The notes: a model not told the origin generated them from the sequence alone. Positions 25,390 through 35,297 are shown, counted from the first letter of the stretch. The stretch: 64,000 nucleotides of DNA from Palsa-506 sp963786975 (GCA_963786975.1 CAWBBE010000001.1:248001-312000), one strand, 5' to 3'. Numbers and translations are program-made.

Positions 25390-27807
25390 GTGACGGCGAT
25401 CCGGCCGGCCGCCAGGCGTGAGCGGGCCCGCCGGGCCGCCTGGGTGCTGCCCGCCGCGGCGGCCGCGATGGTGACCGGGTACGTGGCCTGGGGGGCGTGG
25501 CTGTCGGCTCACGACAACCGCTGGCTCTACCTGGATCAGCACTGGTGGCGGGCCTGGCTGCGGCCGGACGACGACCGGGCGCTGCTGATCCTGGCGGGCC
25601 TGTGGCTGCTTGCGCTGGTGTGCTACTGGTGGCCGCGGCGGCTGGCGACGCGGACCGTCGGGCTGACCATCGTGGTGGCGATGGTGGTGATCGGCGGCGT
25701 TCTGGGCACCGCCGCGCTGGCCCCGTGCCGGGCCGGGCAGCCTCCGGGGGCAGTGGCTTCCTGGGTGCTGAACCTCTACGTGGGACAGCTGGAGCCGCTG
25801 TACGGCCCCAAGACGGCATGCCTCATCGAGTATCCGCTGGCGCTGCAGTTCGCCCGGACGGTCTGCCTGGGCGCCACCCTGGTCGGCGCCGCGGCGGTGG
25901 CGGCGGTGCTGTGGCGGGAGCCGATCGGGCGGCTGCGCGCCCGCATGGTGCGCGATGCGACGGTTCTCACCGGCCTGGACGCGATGACGATTCCGCTGCT
26001 GCGGCGGCTGGCTCCGGCCCGGCGGCGCGGCAACCTGGTGGTTATCGAGCCGGACGGGAATCATCCGCTGCTGGATGAAGCCCGCGGCACGGGCGCCCGC
26101 ATCATGATTGCCGACCCGGCGTCTGCGCGGGTGCTCATGCCGGTTCTGCGCGGATGGCGCGGCTGCGCATTGAGCTACCTATATGCATTGCGCCAGGATG
26201 CCTCGGAGAATGAGGCAGTCCTTACCGCCGTGCAGGGCATTCTGCGGCGCTACTACGGCCCGGACCCGGACCGGCAGCCGCACCTGGTCGCGCGGATCGA
26301 CGATCCCCGGCATGCCGGGCACTGGCGGGGTGAGCACAGCGGCACGTCGAGCCAGTGGTTCGAGGACGCACTGAGCCCGCAGGAATCAACCGCCTGCGCG
26401 CTGGTGAACCAGATCCTCGGCACCGGGAAGCGGCGGATCCTGCTCTGCGGCGACAACACCCTGGCGCTGGCCGTGTTGCTGGAGCTGGCCCGCCGCGCCT
26501 GGGAACGCCGCGGCCTGGCGGCGGCCGCGGCGGCGGGCCGGGCCGCGCACCCGGACGCGCCCCCGCTGGACAAGGCCGCCGAGCACGCGATCGCCCGGTA
26601 TCCGGTCGAGCACATCACGCTGCTGGACCTGCGGGCGCCGGACCTGGCCCGTGAGTTCTTCGCCACCTGCCCGCAGTCCATCGCCGCGGCGCTGCCGGCC
26701 CTGGACACCCGCGACCGCGGCTGGCTGGACTGCCTGCTAGCCAGGCTGGACGGCATGGCGCCGGAAGAGGCCGCCGGGACGATCGTGGTCATCGCCGATG
26801 ACCTCACCGACGCCAGCATGCACGAGGCGGGCCGGGCGGCCAGGCTGCACCCCGGCACCCCCGTCTTCGTGCAGTCCTGGGACGGCGCCGGCCTGGCCGG
26901 CGGCCAGCCCATCTTCGACCGGCTGCAGCCGTTCCAGCGGGCGCTGCTGGTAGACGGCGAGGCACCGGAGGACACCTGGACCAGGATCGCGCGGCACTGG
27001 CACGAGTGCTACCGGCTGCGCCACCCGGTGGCGCCGGATGAGGCCCGGGCGCAGCACCGCAGGCCGTGGGCGGAACTTGACGAGTTCACCCGCCAGGACA
27101 ACATCCTGCAGCTTCGTTCCGTGCTGGCGGCCGTGGTGGACCAGGGTCGCCGCTGGGCGCCCAGCCGGGCGGTCGCGCCGGGCAGTTTCATCGAGCTGAG
27201 CGAGCGCGAGCTCACCGAGGTGACCGAAGCGGAGCACACCCGCTGGTACGCCCGCCGCCGGCTGGCCGGCTGGCGGGCCGCCCCGGCCGGCCGCGGGGCT
27301 GCCCTGGTGAACAGCGACGTCGTGCCCTGGGCCGAGCTTTCCGGCGAGGGCCGGCAGGCGCGCATCGATTACGTCCGGCTGCAGCTCAGGCAGCTTGAGG
27401 ACGTCGGCTACCTGCCCGCCGTGCCAGCGGGCGGGCCGGCCGTCGCGGCCACCTTCCGCCGAGTCGGCGCGGTCCGGGCACATCAGCTCGGCGTCAGCCA
27501 GCCGTGGGTAGCCCCGTCCGGTGACGAGCTGTGCGGCGACGCCGGTGACTGGCGGGTCACCGACGAGGCCGGCATCGGCCGCACGGTCCGTGACCCGCAT
27601 TTCCGCGACAGCCACGAACCGCTGGGCGGTGACACATGGAACCGCGTCGGCACCGTCCGCGCCTGGCAGGCCGCCGAAACCGTGGTCATCCGCACCCTGG
27701 AAGGACGGGTCGTGGCGGATCCCGGCGACTGGATCGTGGAGGGACCGCGCGGAGCCCGGTGGCCGGTCAAGGACGGCCAGTTCAGGCGAAGTTACCTAGC
27801 TGCCTGA
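25390..27807 (+). CDS. Membrane-anchored RyR-domain protein with Rossmann-like middle and tandem PGDW modules
   Basis: This 805-residue protein (GTG 25390) has about four N-terminal membrane helices (roughly 17-37, 58-76, 87-107 and 155-175). A Rossmann-like middle follows, with GKRRILLCGDNTLALAV and TIVVIADDLTDASM, like the RCK/TrkA-N fold. A RyR-type domain is recognised by VTEAEHTRWYARRRLAGW. The end holds two copies of a module of about 50 residues, with GDWRV and PGDWIV cores. RyR domains in bacteria were proposed by comparative genomics to sense nucleotide-derived ligands in conflict systems. It converges with a TIR-like/TPR gene 17 bp away. Function here is unknown. Confidence 0.68.
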   Translation: MTAIRPAARRERARRAAWVLPAAAAAMVTGYVAWGAWLSAHDNRWLYLDQHWWRAWLRPDDDRALLILAGLWLLALVCYWWPRRLATRTVGLTIVVAMVVIGGVLGTAALAPCRAGQPPGAVASWVLNLYVGQLEPLYGPKTACLIEYPLALQFARTVCLGATLVGAAAVAAVLWREPIGRLRARMVRDATVLTGLDAMTIPLLRRLAPARRRGNLVVIEPDGNHPLLDEARGTGARIMIADPASARVLMPVLRGWRGCALSYLYALRQDASENEAVLTAVQGILRRYYGPDPDRQPHLVARIDDPRHAGHWRGEHSGTSSQWFEDALSPQESTACALVNQILGTGKRRILLCGDNTLALAVLLELARRAWERRGLAAAAAAGRAAHPDAPPLDKAAEHAIARYPVEHITLLDLRAPDLAREFFATCPQSIAAALPALDTRDRGWLDCLLARLDGMAPEEAAGTIVVIADDLTDASMHEAGRAARLHPGTPVFVQSWDGAGLAGGQPIFDRLQPFQRALLVDGEAPEDTWTRIARHWHECYRLRHPVAPDEARAQHRRPWAELDEFTRQDNILQLRSVLAAVVDQGRRWAPSRAVAPGSFIELSERELTEVTEAEHTRWYARRRLAGWRAAPAGRGAALVNSDVVPWAELSGEGRQARIDYVRLQLRQLEDVGYLPAVPAGGPAVAATFRRVGAVRAHQLGVSQPWVAPSGDELCGDAGDWRVTDEAGIGRTVRDPHFRDSHEPLGGDTWNRVGTVRAWQAAETVVIRTLEGRVVADPGDWIVEGPRGARWPVKDGQFRRSYLAA

Positions 27808-27824
27808 CGGGCCGGGTGATCGCC

Positions 27825-29231
27825 TCAGCCTGGCTGGCCCGCCCCGGCCGGCTCGGCCGCGGCGGCCCGCGCCGTCTTGATCGCCTGCTCGCAGAGGCCG
27901 ATGGCCTCGCGCACGCCTGCGGTCGTGACCTCGTCCAGCACGTCCACGGCGACGAAGTCCTGCAGCGGGCCGATGACGGACATCAGGTAGGACTCGCGGT
28001 GCGCCGAGTCGATCAGCTCGATTCCGGCCCGCAGGCTGGCGAGGCCCTCGTCAACCCGGCCGGTCAGCAGCAGCGTGTCGACGAGATCGAACAGCTTCCA
28101 CGGATCGCGGCGGTCGAGTGAGTCGGCCTCGTAGCGGGCGAGGTTCTCCAGCTTGCGCAGCTGCCGCAGGGCAGCCGGGCGGGTTTCCGGCTCGACCGCG
28201 GACAGCAGCAGCTCCAGCCGGGCCTCGTTGACGAGCGCGTAGGTGTCGTTGGTACGCAGATGGCTGGCCCGCCGGTAGGCGTCCCGCGCTTCGCGCAACG
28301 TCGGCCAGTCGAATGCCGAGCCCGCGGCTGGCCGGGCCAGCCGGCGCCGGAGGCCGCCGATGGTGGCCCACGTCTCGGCGTCGCTGGGATCCAGCCCGAC
28401 CGCGCGCTGGAGCGCCTCGACCGCCCCGGCCAGCTGGCCGCTCTTGCTGAGCGTGACGCCGAGTTCCCGCCACCCCGCCGCCGAGCCGGGGTCAAGCTCG
28501 ACAGCCACCCGCAGCTCGCGGATCGCCCCGGTGTAGTCAGCCGCGCGGCGGAGCGCGGCGCCCAGCTGGCAGCGCGCCCGGACGTTGGCTGGATTGCGGT
28601 CGACGGCGCGCCGGAGCAGCTCAAGGGCGCGGGCGGGCGGGGATTTCTGCGCCGCGGCGACCAGCTCATCCGCCTGCAGCTCCCTGAGCCGGCGAATCTC
28701 CTCGCGCAGCCCGTCCCATTCGCTCCTGGGCGCCGTCACCAGGTCAATGCTGTTGCGTACCGGGCTGTCGATCCACGGCTGCTCCTGCATCCCCCGCAGG
28801 GCCGTGGCCACGATCTGGCTGATCGCGAGGTCAAGCTCATCCGGCATCGGCCCGTAGGGGATCACCCGGTTACCGGAAACATTGAATTTAATGTCGTCGT
28901 GCAGATTCTGCGAGATAAGGATCGTGACGCCGTCCCGCAGCGCCCAGCGCACGCCGAGCTCCAGGTAAACGTTCGCGTTCGCGCCGCTGAGATCGGCGAT
29001 GTAGATGTCGGAGTAAACCGCCTCGCGGAACATGGACGGATGAATCGGGCCGGAGGCGAGCTTGTCCTTTTCAATGACAAGCTCGGTGGCCCGGCCGAGC
29101 TGCTGCCCGAACCGCTGCGCCGCGGGTTCGAGCAGCCGGCGCTTGATCTCCGCGATGTCGCTCCAGTGGGCATGCTCGCCCATCGTCGAGCCCGGCATGG
29201 CGACGAAGATGCGAACGGGCCCGGACTCCAT
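27825..29231 (-). CDS. TIR/deoxyribosyltransferase-like N-terminal domain with TPR repeats
   Basis: From ATG 29231 this is a 468-residue protein (an upstream ATG at 29327 adds 32 basic residues). Residues 5-150 form a nucleotide-binding, TIR-like or deoxyribosyltransferase-like fold: RIFVAMPGS, the signature SDIYIADLSGANANVYLELG, then VTILISQN. Such domains bind or cleave nucleotides in NAD or nucleotide signalling. TPR-type helices follow (about 205-300: LLRRAVDRNPANVRARCQLG and relatives), then a helical tail. It converges with the RyR gene across 17 bp and lies next to fxs. Functional coupling is inference; no catalytic Glu was assigned. Confidence 0.7.
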   Translation of the reverse strand: MESGPVRIFVAMPGSTMGEHAHWSDIAEIKRRLLEPAAQRFGQQLGRATELVIEKDKLASGPIHPSMFREAVYSDIYIADLSGANANVYLELGVRWALRDGVTILISQNLHDDIKFNVSGNRVIPYGPMPDELDLAISQIVATALRGMQEQPWIDSPVRNSIDLVTAPRSEWDGLREEIRRLRELQADELVAAAQKSPPARALELLRRAVDRNPANVRARCQLGAALRRAADYTGAIRELRVAVELDPGSAAGWRELGVTLSKSGQLAGAVEALQRAVGLDPSDAETWATIGGLRRRLARPAAGSAFDWPTLREARDAYRRASHLRTNDTYALVNEARLELLLSAVEPETRPAALRQLRKLENLARYEADSLDRRDPWKLFDLVDTLLLTGRVDEGLASLRAGIELIDSAHRESYLMSVIGPLQDFVAVDVLDEVTTAGVREAIGLCEQAIKTARAAAAEPAGAGQPG

Positions 29232-29527
29232 GGCCAAAGGGTACCGGTGCCTGCCGCGGCGGGCTGCCGGGAAGAACTCCAGAACATTGGTAAAACGGAT
29301 TCTCCGATGGCCGGCCGCCGCCGGCAAAGTTCCTGCCTTTCGCGCGGCGGAGGTACGGCGCCCGCGCCCGCCGGGCAGCCGGGCCGCCGGGCGGCGGCCC
29401 GGCGCCGGGCCGCGATACCGGGCCGGCCGCCAGTTCTCTGGTACTGCGCTGGTCCTTCATCTATCGTGACTATCAGTTACAAATGCACACTCCGCCGGGG
29501 CGAGCCCCGCAGGGAAGGGCACCTGCC

Positions 29528-30254
29528 ATGTTCTGCAGCGGTGGCGACGCGAGCGGCCTGGCCGTGACCGCGGGAGTTCCCGCCGCGGCAAGCAGGCCGC
29601 CGGCCAGCCCGCGGGACCGGGCCGCCGGCCGCTGGCTGCGGACGGCGCTCGCGGTACCTGCCGTGGTCATGCTGCTCGTCATGTTCTCCGGGATAGCGCA
29701 GGCGAGTATCGGCGTGGGCGTGCAGGGCGCGCCGGTCCGGCTGCGGGGCGTCGCGCAGCCGGGCAGCAGCCGCCCGCTGCCGCCGGTGTATGTGGTCAAT
29801 ACCGGGACTCAGGACGAGTCGATCAGCCTGCGCGTCCAGCGGCTCTCCCGCGGGCCGGGCCGCGCGGTCCCGGCGTCCTGGATCCAGTTCACCGGCGATG
29901 GCATGCAACTGGCGGCTGGCCAGTCGGTGCGGATCCCGGTCGAGCTCGACGTGCCGGACGGCGCGGCGCCAGGAAAGTACCTGAGCGATGTCGTCGTGGT
30001 CGGCTCGGCACCGGTCGCGGCCGGCCGAGACCAACCTGGGCGTCGCCGCCGCGACCAAACTTGAGTTCAGCGTCGGCCGGGCATCAGCGGCGGGGCTTGC
30101 GTTCCCGTTCTGGAAGCTCTGGGCCACGGCCGGGCTGCTTCTCGTCGCCGCCGTCCTGCTGGCGTACCGCAGATCCGGCCTGCAGATCCGGGCGGCGCGA
30201 AGGCCCGCAGGCAATGGCTTCGCCGATCGTGAATGGGGATACCGTGACGGGTAG
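29528..30254 (+). CDS. Membrane-anchored Ig-like (DUF916/WxL-interacting-like) surface protein, frameshifted
   Basis: ATG 29528 follows AGGGAAGGG. A signal or anchor helix (ALAVPAVVMLLVMFSGIAQA) precedes an Ig-like region with YVVNTGTQDESISLRV and VRIPVELDVPDGAAPG. The frame breaks at about 30011-30027 and the other frame continues AETNLGVAAATKLEFSV to a C-terminal helix, WATAGLLLVAAVLLAY, and a basic tail. The whole would be about 241 residues with the domain outside the cell and two membrane helices. It overlaps the next gene, so the two are co-translated. The family resemblance is to cell-surface DUF916 proteins; no ligand is known. Confidence 0.62.
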
Positions 30255-30879
30255 GATCTGGGTCGTAGTGATTGCGGCCGTGCTCGCGATCGTCGGGATC
30301 GGCGCTATCAGGAATTCCAAGCCGAACCCGAACCCGAGCGCAAGCACCAACGCGACGGTAAACGTCATTGCCAGCATGCGCTCGATCACAGTTTCGCCCG
30401 GCTCGGTGACATTCAAGCATTGCACCGGCGGAACAAACGATAATCTTTCGACTTCGACGAAGCTGGGCTACCCGAACGGCACTTGCTCGGTAGGCCTGAC
30501 TGGCGCTAACGGCCCATTGCCCATCACGGTCAAGAATACCGGCACGGATGCGACGATCGAAGTCAGCGCCTCGAACGCGAACCCGTCAGGCAACGGCCCC
30601 GATTGGCAGCTCTGCGGACCGCCCGGCAAGGTCACCTGCGGCTCGGGCTCGAAACCGGGCGAGAACCAGTTCGAGGCATGGATTACCGCGAAGGGCGTAC
30701 CGCGCAAGGGCCTGGCGGCCGACGCTAAGTGCGATGCGGACTTCAGCTCGGGCAGCTGCCGCGCCTTGCGGGGGCAGGCCGGGCACGAAGGGCTCCAGCT
30801 GCTCGGCCCGGCCGGCTTCAACAGCACGTCCACGTCCTACACGGTCACCGTCACCTGGATAGCCGCACCGCCGTCCTGA
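30244..30879 (+). CDS. Secreted or membrane-anchored Ig-like hypothetical protein
   Basis: A protein of about 211 residues from GTG 30244 behind GGGGA (ATG 30214 is an alternative). An N-terminal anchor (VVVIAAVLAIVGIGAI) precedes a beta-rich domain with SMRSITVSPGSVTFKHC, PITVKNTGTDATIEV and several cysteines that could form disulphides outside the cell. The start overlaps the end of the preceding Ig-like gene by 11 bp. The pair looks like a two-component surface unit, comparable in layout to DUF916 plus WxL-type partners of Gram-positive bacteria, but no WxL motif was seen. Confidence 0.6.
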   Translation: MTGRIWVVVIAAVLAIVGIGAIRNSKPNPNPSASTNATVNVIASMRSITVSPGSVTFKHCTGGTNDNLSTSTKLGYPNGTCSVGLTGANGPLPITVKNTGTDATIEVSASNANPSGNGPDWQLCGPPGKVTCGSGSKPGENQFEAWITAKGVPRKGLAADAKCDADFSSGSCRALRGQAGHEGLQLLGPAGFNSTSTSYTVTVTWIAAPPS

Positions 30880-31164
30880 TCGGGCCAGCCGCCGCGCCCA
30901 GGCTGCCGATCTGTCCGCACGCCGGGCTCGCGCGGCACTGACCGCGGCGCACGCCCGGATCACCGGGCAGCGCGGACCCGCCGGTGCCGCCCGGGCGGCC
31001 GGACCCGCGATGAACAACGCCGGCCAGGCCGGGCGCCCGGCACCGGCGGAATCCAGAGCGCTGATCAGCGGGGCGTGCCAGCATCCGGCCCGGGCAGACC
31101 GTGCCTGACCGGCGGTGCGCTGGGTAACGTCAGCTTCGGGACCCGAACCGCAAGGAGCGCTCGA

Positions 31165-33591
31165 ATGACTGTCACGCACGCCGGCGCTACCCGCAGCGGT
31201 ACCGACCTGGCGGTCCTGGATGAGATCCAGCAGCGGGTGCTATGGCTCGCTACCCGCATCGTGGACGCCGCCAACCATGACCGCGATACCGGCGACGGCG
31301 TCAAGGTCGGCGGCCACCAGGCATCCAGCGCCAGCCTGGTCTCCATCATGACCGCGCTGTACTTCGCGCACCTGGACGCCCCGGACAAGGTCAGCGTGAA
31401 GCCGCACGCGTCGCCGGTCTTCCATGCCATCCAGTACCTGCTCGGGAACCTGGACCGCGGCTACCTGCCGACGCTGCGCGCCTTCGGCGGCCTGCAGTCC
31501 TACCCGAGCCGCAGCAAGGACCCGGACATCGTCGATTTCTCCACCGGCTCGGTCGGGCTCGGCGCGGCCGCGCCGCTGTTCGCGGCGGCCGCCCGCCGGT
31601 ACGTCGACGCGCATTTCGGGGCCAGGCCGCCGAGCAGGTTCGTCGCGCTGATCGGCGACGCCGAGCTGGACGAGGGCAACATCTGGGAAGCGGTCGCCGA
31701 CCCGGCGACCGATGGGCTCGGCAACGTGATGTGGATCATCGACGTGAACCGGCAGTCGCTGGACCGGGTGGTGCCCGGGATCCGGATTGCCCAGTGGAAG
31801 CAGCAGTTCCGGGCGGCGGGCTGGCACGTCGAGGAGGCCAAGTACGGCCGGCGGCTGCAGGCGGCGTTCGCGCGGCCGGGCGGCGGATCACTGCGGGCCT
31901 GGATCGATCAGATGCCGAATGAGCATTACCAGTCGCTCTTCGGGTCGCCCGGGGAATCCGTTAGAGACCGGTTTCTTGACGGTGCGCCGGATGACGTGCG
32001 GGCGTTCTGCGCGGGACTCGCCGGTGACGGCGAGCTGGCCGGCCTCGTCACCGACCTTGCCGGGCATGACATCGGCGCGCTGCTCGCCGCGTTCGAAGCC
32101 TGCGACCGCGAGAAGGACCAGCCCAGCGTGGTGTTCGCGTACACCGTCAAGGGCTGGGGGCTGCCGATGGCCGGCCACCCGCGCAACCACTCCGCGCTGC
32201 TGACCACGGCCCAGGTCGACGAGCTGCGGCAGCGGCTCGGCCTGAGGCCGGCTACCGAGTGGGACCGGCTGGACCCGATGACGAGGGCCGGGCAGTGGGT
32301 CGCGGCCCGGCGCGAGCACCTGGCCCGGGCGACCCGGGTCAGCGGCCCGGCCGTCACCGTGCCCGACTCGACCGGGATGCGGTCCGGCAAGCCGATCTCC
32401 ACCCAGGAGGCGCTCGGCCGGATCCTGGTCGACCTGTCCCGTGACGACGCGGTGGCGCCTTACCTGGTGACCACCGCGCCGGATGTCGCCACCTCGACCA
32501 ACCTGGCCGGCTTCATCAACAGGAAGGGCGTGTTCAGCCCGGCCGCGCGGCGGTCGTGGAGCGAGGATCACCTGCTCAAGTGGGCTGAGGGCCCGGACGG
32601 GCAGCACATTGAGCTCGGCATCAGCGAGATGAACCTGTTCCTGCTGCTCGGCCAGCTCGGGCTGGCCTGGGACCTGTCCGGGCAGGCGCTGCTGCCGGTC
32701 GGCACCGTGTACGACCCGTTCGTGCTGCGCGGCCTGGACGCGTTCATCTACTCGGTCTACTCCGGCGCGCGGTTCGTGGTGGCCGGCACCCCGTCGGGCG
32801 TCACGCTGGCCCCGGAGGGCGGCGCGCACCAGTCGACGATCACCGCCTCAGTCGGCCTTGAGCTGCCGAACGTCACGTTCATCGAGCCCGCGTACGCGGT
32901 TGCGCTGGACTGGCTGATCTGCGGCGCGCTGCAGTCGATCGCGGCCGCGAACGCGGCGCTGCCGGGGACGGCGGTGGCCGGCGATGGCTCCTACTACTTC
33001 CGGCTGACCACCCGGAGCATCGACCAGGGACCGTTCGGCCGCGCGCGGGACCGGCTCGGCGACGCCATCCTGCGCCGCCAGGTGCTGGCCGGCGCGTACC
33101 GGCTGGTCGATGCCGCCGACCCGGCCGGGGCGGCTCCGGCGGCCGGGACGGCCGGCGGCAGCGGAGCCGCCGGCGGCGCTGCCCCGCTGGTCTACCTGGC
33201 CGGCTGCGGCGCGGTCCTGCCGGAAGTGCTCGCCGCGGCCGCCGAGCTGGCCGACGAGGGGATCGCCGCGCACGTCGTCGACATCACCTCCGCGGACCGG
33301 CTGTACCGGGCGTGGCAGCGCACCCTGCGGCAGGGCGTGCGCACCGCCACCGCGCCGTCCATCCCGGGCGCGCTGCGGACGGTGTTCCCGGACCGGGCGC
33401 CGATCGTGACCGTGCACGACGCGGCCTCGCACACGCTGAGCTGGCTCGGCTCGGCGCTGGGGGTGCCCGCGGTCAGCCTCGGGGTAGACGCGTTCGGCCA
33501 GTCCGGCACCGTGGCCGACCTGTACCGGGCGCACGACCTGGACTCCGGATCCATCGTCAACGCCGCCCTCGCCGCGCTATCCCTGCGGTAG
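31165..33591 (+). CDS. Transketolase-like / pyruvate dehydrogenase E1-type ThDP enzyme
   Basis: An 808-residue ThDP enzyme starts at ATG 31165 behind AAGGAG. The first half holds the cofactor motif GDAELDEGNIWEA and IIDVNRQSLDRVV, as in homodimeric E1 (AceE) and transketolase. The middle has KGWGLPMAGHPRNHSALL, and the second half TTAPDVATSTNL and ELGISEMNLFLLLG. A Gly/Ala-rich insertion lies near residues 655-675. No E2, E3 or transketolase partner is adjacent. Oxidative decarboxylation of a 2-oxo acid or a ketol transfer are both possible. It overlaps its convergent neighbour by 15 bp. Confidence 0.78.
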   Translation: MTVTHAGATRSGTDLAVLDEIQQRVLWLATRIVDAANHDRDTGDGVKVGGHQASSASLVSIMTALYFAHLDAPDKVSVKPHASPVFHAIQYLLGNLDRGYLPTLRAFGGLQSYPSRSKDPDIVDFSTGSVGLGAAAPLFAAAARRYVDAHFGARPPSRFVALIGDAELDEGNIWEAVADPATDGLGNVMWIIDVNRQSLDRVVPGIRIAQWKQQFRAAGWHVEEAKYGRRLQAAFARPGGGSLRAWIDQMPNEHYQSLFGSPGESVRDRFLDGAPDDVRAFCAGLAGDGELAGLVTDLAGHDIGALLAAFEACDREKDQPSVVFAYTVKGWGLPMAGHPRNHSALLTTAQVDELRQRLGLRPATEWDRLDPMTRAGQWVAARREHLARATRVSGPAVTVPDSTGMRSGKPISTQEALGRILVDLSRDDAVAPYLVTTAPDVATSTNLAGFINRKGVFSPAARRSWSEDHLLKWAEGPDGQHIELGISEMNLFLLLGQLGLAWDLSGQALLPVGTVYDPFVLRGLDAFIYSVYSGARFVVAGTPSGVTLAPEGGAHQSTITASVGLELPNVTFIEPAYAVALDWLICGALQSIAAANAALPGTAVAGDGSYYFRLTTRSIDQGPFGRARDRLGDAILRRQVLAGAYRLVDAADPAGAAPAAGTAGGSGAAGGAAPLVYLAGCGAVLPEVLAAAAELADEGIAAHVVDITSADRLYRAWQRTLRQGVRTATAPSIPGALRTVFPDRAPIVTVHDAASHTLSWLGSALGVPAVSLGVDAFGQSGTVADLYRAHDLDSGSIVNAALAALSLR

Positions 33592-34950
33592 GCCGTCAGC
33601 CTCCGCGGCTGGCATGTCCCCGTTCATCCCGGGCGGCCGGGCGGCCGCGGGATACCGGTGGCCGCGGTTGCGGATTTCGCCAAGCTGCGTGCTCTGCCAT
33701 GCCCGGATCGATTCCATGGCGACCTCCTGCTCGGCGTCGACCGTCGCCCTGACGACGCGCGGCATGGCCGCCTCCCTGGCCTTGAACAGCTGGTCCTCCT
33801 TCGCCGCGGCGCTGTCCGCTTGCCGGACCATGCTGGCCTGACGCTGCAGCGCTTCGGCGCTCGCGGCCTGCAGCCGCGTCGCCTCGTCGAGTGCGAGCGC
33901 CTGCTCGTAGGCATTCTCCGGCCCGAGCAGCAGCAGCACCTTCACCATTACCGGCAGGCACTCGATAACGGTGAAGAACAGCCAGAGCACCGTGCGCGCG
34001 CCGCTCAGCGCACCGTTCTGCGACGTGGCCTCGTTCAGCGCCTGGAGCCTGAGCAGCAGGCCGGCCTGATTGGCGTTGGTCACGGTAAAGGAATGCGTCA
34101 GGCTGTTCTGCTCCGCGAGATCCGCCTGCAGCTGCAGTTTCGCCGCGGGCAGGTTCCTGGCGGCCGTCCTGGCCGCCTTCCCGCGCGCCGTCGCGCTGCC
34201 GCGCAGCAGCCGCTGCTCCAGCCGCCGGATCTGCGCGTTGTCTGCCCGCTGCTGGGCCAGCGCATGGAGGTAACGACGATGGCTCGCCATCGCCAGCGGC
34301 CCGTCGCCCGGCTTGCAGGCTCCGGCCGGCACGCCGTCAAGCTCGCATTTCCATTCCCGGAAGGCGCGGGCTGCCTGCTTTCCCGCCGTGCTGCTCCGCG
34401 CCTCCAGGCTCCGGACGGCCGGATCCCGGCCTGGGTCGGCGACGGGGCCGCCGCCGGAGATGATCGTGTTGTTCAGTGCCGTCACCGTCCGGCGGTCCCG
34501 CGCTATCTTCAGCGTGAGCGGGTCTGTCCTGAGGTGGATGTAGTACGCGTCCGCGCGCTGGCGCTCGATCAAGGCGATCTGCTTCGATATTTCCGGCGCG
34601 AAGATCTGCAGCACGAACGGCGTGGAGATGATGAGGCCGAAGAGAATTCCGAGCAGCACCCTGGGCAACACCAGAGTCAGGTAACCCCACCAGTGAGTTT
34701 GGCGCTGCAGCGACACGACGAGCCACCGGTCCAGGCTCATGATCGCCACGCCCCAGGCCAGGGCGGCCGGAATAGCCGCCCACAGCGCGATTTTGAGGGC
34801 CGTGATCAGCGCAAACGTCATAGATACGGCCGCGATGCCGGACGTGATCAAGATGGCGGCGCCGATCCCGACATACTTTGCCCGGTCCGCCGGGAAGCCT
34901 TTCAGGATCTCTGGCGATGCACCGGAAACCCAGATCAGCAGGCGTCCCAT
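33577..34950 (-). CDS. DUF4407 membrane protein
   Basis: The ATG at 34950, behind AAGGGAG, yields 457 residues. Four hydrophobic segments occur, at about 25-75 (a tight pair with ALITALKIALWAAIPAAL), 95-118 (LVLPRVLLGILFGLIISTPF) and 320-345 (ARTVLWLFFTVIECLPVMVKVLLLL). Between the third and fourth lies a long charged helical region likely to form coiled coil, and the tail is also helical. This layout is that of DUF4407 proteins, whose function is not known. The gene converges with the transketolase-like gene. Confidence 0.82.
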   Translation of the reverse strand: MGRLLIWVSGASPEILKGFPADRAKYVGIGAAILITSGIAAVSMTFALITALKIALWAAIPAALAWGVAIMSLDRWLVVSLQRQTHWWGYLTLVLPRVLLGILFGLIISTPFVLQIFAPEISKQIALIERQRADAYYIHLRTDPLTLKIARDRRTVTALNNTIISGGGPVADPGRDPAVRSLEARSSTAGKQAARAFREWKCELDGVPAGACKPGDGPLAMASHRRYLHALAQQRADNAQIRRLEQRLLRGSATARGKAARTAARNLPAAKLQLQADLAEQNSLTHSFTVTNANQAGLLLRLQALNEATSQNGALSGARTVLWLFFTVIECLPVMVKVLLLLGPENAYEQALALDEATRLQAASAEALQRQASMVRQADSAAAKEDQLFKAREAAMPRVVRATVDAEQEVAMESIRAWQSTQLGEIRNRGHRYPAAARPPGMNGDMPAAEADGLPQG

Positions 34951-35297
34951 GATTTCTCCCTTGTGCCGCGCGGCTGCCCGCATCCGCGACCTGCCAGCTG
35001 TTGCCGCCACCGACCCGTAGGCAGTCATGCTATGTCCGGATCAGTAACTGCATGTAAATCAATTGGGACGGCCGACTGGGCTTGACATTAATCAAGGCGG
35101 CAGAGCGCCTGCGCCGCCTGCGCTCGCCGGGGCAAGGATCGCCTTCCGCTGTCTAGGTGCGGGGCCTGCCGCTCGCCTTACCCGCCGACATCGCGCAGCG
35201 GCTCGCGGATCTCGGTAGCCTGCTGACTGACTCCCGGTGGCCTACCGGGACTCGCCGAGACCCGGAGCTGGTCGCACTGACGGTAAGACTGGACACG
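34951..35297. other. Intergenic region with a CTTGA-N6-TCAAG dyad
   Basis: The 347 bp lie between divergent DUF4407 and amidase genes. A perfect short dyad, CTTGA CATTAA TCAAG, occupies 35080-35095 and includes TTGACA, a consensus -35 on the plus strand, without a clear -10 at normal spacing. It could be an operator or part of a promoter. Confidence 0.4.
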
